Assembly: GCF_021391395.1 (NCBI RefSeq)
Contig: NZ_CP090059.1
Span: 3,023,001 to 3,087,000, forward strand
DNA length: 64,000 nucleotides
Direction of reading: 5' to 3'
Source: Sphingomonas cannabina
GTDB lineage: Bacteria; Pseudomonadota; Alphaproteobacteria; Sphingomonadales; Sphingomonadaceae
The notes under the pieces were generated by a model, which ran no database searches, was not told the origin of the DNA, and saw only the letters and a program-made list of their open reading frames with translations. The translations under genes and the position numbers were made by a program. Below, piece by piece: positions 61,742 to 64,000 of the stretch; positions within the stretch are counted from its first letter, which is position 1, and each line of letters starts with the position of its first letter.

Positions 61742-64000
61742 ATGATGCGGACGAGCGCCAGGTGGCTTTGCTGGACGAGTCTGACGCTCGCAGTGCCGGC
61801 ATATGCGCAATCTCCCGCGGCGCTCCCGCTCACGCCGCTGCCCAGTTCGGTGCAGCCGGGCCAGGGCAGCTTCACCGTCGCGGACGGCGCGATCATCGCC
61901 GTTCCCGCGGACGACACCGGAGCCGCGGCGGCGGCGCGCATCCTCGCGGCCCATGTCAAGGTCGAGCGGGGCATCACGCTCGTCGACAAGGCCGGCACCG
62001 GCCCGATCAGCTTCACGCGCGACCCGGGCGTGCAGGGCGGCGAGGCCTACCGGCTCGAAGTCGATGCCAAGGGCATCCGCATCGCCGCCTCGGGCGACCG
62101 CGGCCTGCTCTACGGCGCGATGACGCTCGCCCAGCTGCTCAGCCCCGACCGCGCGTTCGGCAAGCCGGTCAAGGTTCCCGCAGTGACCGTCACCGACAAG
62201 CCGCGCTTCGGCTGGCGCGGGCTGATGATCGACCCGGCGCGGCATTTCCAGCCGATCGAGTTCCTCTATTCGGTCGTCGACCAGATGGTGTCGGTGAAGC
62301 TCAACACGCTGCACATCCACCTCACCGACGATCAGGGCTGGCGTTTCGAGGTGAAGCGCTATCCCAAGCTGACCGAGATCGGCGCCTGGCGCACCGGCCC
62401 CTCCACCGGCGGCCCGGCACCGACCGAGAAGGTCGGCGGCTTCTACACCCAGGAGCAGCTGAAGGCGCTGGTCGCCTATGCCACCGAGCGCGGCATCACC
62501 ATCGTGCCCGAGATCGACCTGCCCGGCCACGCCCAGGCGCTGGTCGCCGCCTATCCCGAGCTCGGCGTGTTCGGCGACCGGCCCGAGGTCTCGCACGACT
62601 GGGGCGTCAATCCTTATCTCATCAACCCCGGCCCCAAGGGTGTCCAGTTCGTCAAGGACGTGCTCGACGAGCTGATGACGGTGTTCCCCGGCACCTATAT
62701 CCATCTGGGCGGCGACGAGGCGGTCAAGGACCAGTGGGAGCGCTCGCCGGAGGTGCAGGCGCAGATCAAGGCGCTCGGCCTCAAGGACGAGAACCAGCTC
62801 CAGAGCTGGCTGATCGACGAGTTCGGCAAGTACCTCGCGAGCAAGGGCCGCCGGCTGATCGGCTGGGACGAGATCCTGGAGGGCGGGCTGCCGCCCTCCG
62901 CGTCGGTGATGTCGTGGCGCGGCGAGAAGGGCGCGGTCGAGGCCGCCAACCAGAACCACGACGTGGTGCTGAGCCCCGCGCCGACGCTCTACCTCGACAG
63001 CCTGCAGAGCCGCCGCGCCGACGAGCCGCCGGGCCGGATCGCGATCCAGACGCTCGAGGACGTCTACAAATACGAGCCGATGCCGGCCGGCATCGACGCG
63101 GAGAAGGCGAAGCATGTGCTCGGCGCCCAGGCCAATGCCTGGAGCGAGTATCTGGTGACGCCCTATCAGGTCCAGCACATGCTGTTCCCGCGCGCCGCGG
63201 CGCTCGCCGAGATCACCTGGTCGGACAAGGACAAGCGCGACTTCGCGGGCTTCGTCGCCCGGCTCGACCCGCAGGTGCAGCGCTGGCGCCGCTCGGGCGT
63301 CGAGGTGGCGGACAGCGCCTTCGCGGTCGGCTTCGAGGTTCAGGGCAGCCGAGGCGACGCGCTGCGGGCGAACAAGGTCACCGTCGCCCTCTCGACCCAG
63401 GCACCCTACGGCACGATCCGCTACACGCTCGACGGCAAGGCCCCGACCGCCAAGTCGCGCGCTTACTCCGCCCCGCTGACGCTGAAGCCCGGGGCGACGA
63501 TCCGCGCCGCTGCCTTCGATGCCGTCGGCAATGCCACCGCCACGCCGCGCAGCTTCGACACCAGCCGTGCCGCGCTGCTGACCCGTACCAGCTCCGACCT
63601 CATCGCCTGCCCACGCGGCAGCCTCGGCCTCCGGGTGCCGCTGACCTCCGAAGCGACGGACAATGCACCGGCCTTCAACATCAACCTGTTCGACACCTGC
63701 AGCGCCTACCCGGCCGCGCCGCTCGACGTCGCCAAGGGCTTCACCGTCGAGGTCGCGCGCCTGGCACGCCACTACGGCCTCGCGCATGAGGCCTCGGCGC
63801 TCCGCGCGCATTACAACGTCACGCCCCATGGCGAGCTGGTGATCCAGGCGCGCTGCTTCGCCGCGGCCAAGGACAAGAGCGTCAAGCCGGTCGTGCTCGC
63901 CACCTTCCCGCTGCCCGATCCCGAGCGGTCGCCGACCCGCTTCAGCTTCAGCGGCACGCTGCCGGCGATGGCGGGGGACGAGGACCTGTGCCTCCAGTTC
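61742..64000 (+). CDS. Beta-N-acetylhexosaminidase, GH20 (3' truncated by window end)
   Basis: 753 codons are visible, open to the last base. Signal peptide about 1-23 (ending VPAYAQ), a small GH20b domain (about 28-150, ending GLLYGAMTLAQLL), then the catalytic barrel with WRGLMIDPARHF, LNTLHIHLTDDQGW and the Asp-Glu catalytic pair D325-E326 in HLGGDEAVKDQWE. A C-terminal beta domain starts near residue 520. It removes terminal GlcNAc or GalNAc from chitin-like or wall glycans. GGGAG lies 6 bases before the ATG (an ATG at 61745 is next). Confidence 0.95.
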   Translation, partial: MMRTSARWLCWTSLTLAVPAYAQSPAALPLTPLPSSVQPGQGSFTVADGAIIAVPADDTGAAAAARILAAHVKVERGITLVDKAGTGPISFTRDPGVQGGEAYRLEVDAKGIRIAASGDRGLLYGAMTLAQLLSPDRAFGKPVKVPAVTVTDKPRFGWRGLMIDPARHFQPIEFLYSVVDQMVSVKLNTLHIHLTDDQGWRFEVKRYPKLTEIGAWRTGPSTGGPAPTEKVGGFYTQEQLKALVAYATERGITIVPEIDLPGHAQALVAAYPELGVFGDRPEVSHDWGVNPYLINPGPKGVQFVKDVLDELMTVFPGTYIHLGGDEAVKDQWERSPEVQAQIKALGLKDENQLQSWLIDEFGKYLASKGRRLIGWDEILEGGLPPSASVMSWRGEKGAVEAANQNHDVVLSPAPTLYLDSLQSRRADEPPGRIAIQTLEDVYKYEPMPAGIDAEKAKHVLGAQANAWSEYLVTPYQVQHMLFPRAAALAEITWSDKDKRDFAGFVARLDPQVQRWRRSGVEVADSAFAVGFEVQGSRGDALRANKVTVALSTQAPYGTIRYTLDGKAPTAKSRAYSAPLTLKPGATIRAAAFDAVGNATATPRSFDTSRAALLTRTSSDLIACPRGSLGLRVPLTSEATDNAPAFNINLFDTCSAYPAAPLDVAKGFTVEVARLARHYGLAHEASALRAHYNVTPHGELVIQARCFAAAKDKSVKPVVLATFPLPDPERSPTRFSFSGTLPAMAGDEDLCLQF

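Overview
The window is 64 kb of high-GC, gene-dense chromosome that reads as a Sphingomonadales (Sphingomonas-like) alphaproteobacterium. The pointers are a DivL-type tyrosine pseudo-histidine-kinase next to tsaE, the AmgK/MurU peptidoglycan recycling pair, AddAB rather than RecBCD, three large TonB-dependent receptors, frequent GTG/TTG starts with 4-nt overlaps, and several families of dispersed palindromic repeats. I see no phage, insertion sequence, CRISPR array or rRNA. There is one tRNA (tRNA-His). No stretch longer than about 300 bases lacks a gene.

Layout. 1-1.5 kb: 3' end of argJ and a glutathione S-transferase. 1.7-13.1 kb: a minus-strand operon read as divL, tsaE, amgK, murU, addB, addA, trxA. 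13.2-16.3 kb: TonB receptor 1. 16.5-18.6 kb: ahcY with a perfect 20-bp palindrome upstream, then a CBS-domain protein. 18.6-22.1 kb: divergent argP/argO, a GNAT acetyltransferase, YqgE/AlgH and a peroxiredoxin. 22.2-24.6 kb: AMP nucleosidase between two small Ala-rich membrane-anchored proteins with stress-type promoter candidates. 24.6-26.5 kb: SIMPL protein, alpha/beta hydrolase and a GFA-family protein. 26.6-29.7 kb: marR-emrA-emrB efflux operon. 29.8-34.2 kb: thiolase and TonB receptor 2. 34.3-37.2 kb: GNAT, SH3 protein, 2-hydroxyacid dehydrogenase, a small membrane protein and a low-affinity iron permease homologue. 37.3-43.7 kb: nitronate monooxygenase-like protein, glycosyltransferase, Kup potassium transporter, and divergent lrp-type regulator/alanine dehydrogenase. 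43.7-48.7 kb: cytochrome c maturation operon ccmCDEFGHI. 48.8-50.8 kb: leucine dehydrogenase-type enzyme, tRNA-His and a prolyl 4-hydroxylase-like oxygenase. 51.0-55.7 kb: TonB receptor 3 with a partner lipoprotein behind an array of 11-bp phased repeats. 55.7-64.0 kb: amidohydrolase, cutC, a GH2 glycosidase, a GntR/UTRA regulator and a GH20 beta-N-acetylhexosaminidase that runs off the window, together a probable amino-sugar glycan utilisation locus.

The strongest unexplained signals are: (i) ten consecutive 11-bp repeats of nnGTCatCgaA type at 55599-55708, which look like tandem Pho boxes in front of an uncharacterised lipoprotein/TonB receptor pair; (ii) a dispersed palindromic repeat that lies in frame inside ccmF and adds about 37 residues; (iii) the ahcY palindrome, consistent with a SahR-type operator; and (iv) CutC placed inside a glycan-degradation locus. 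All function calls rest on recognition of motifs and family features, with no database search.
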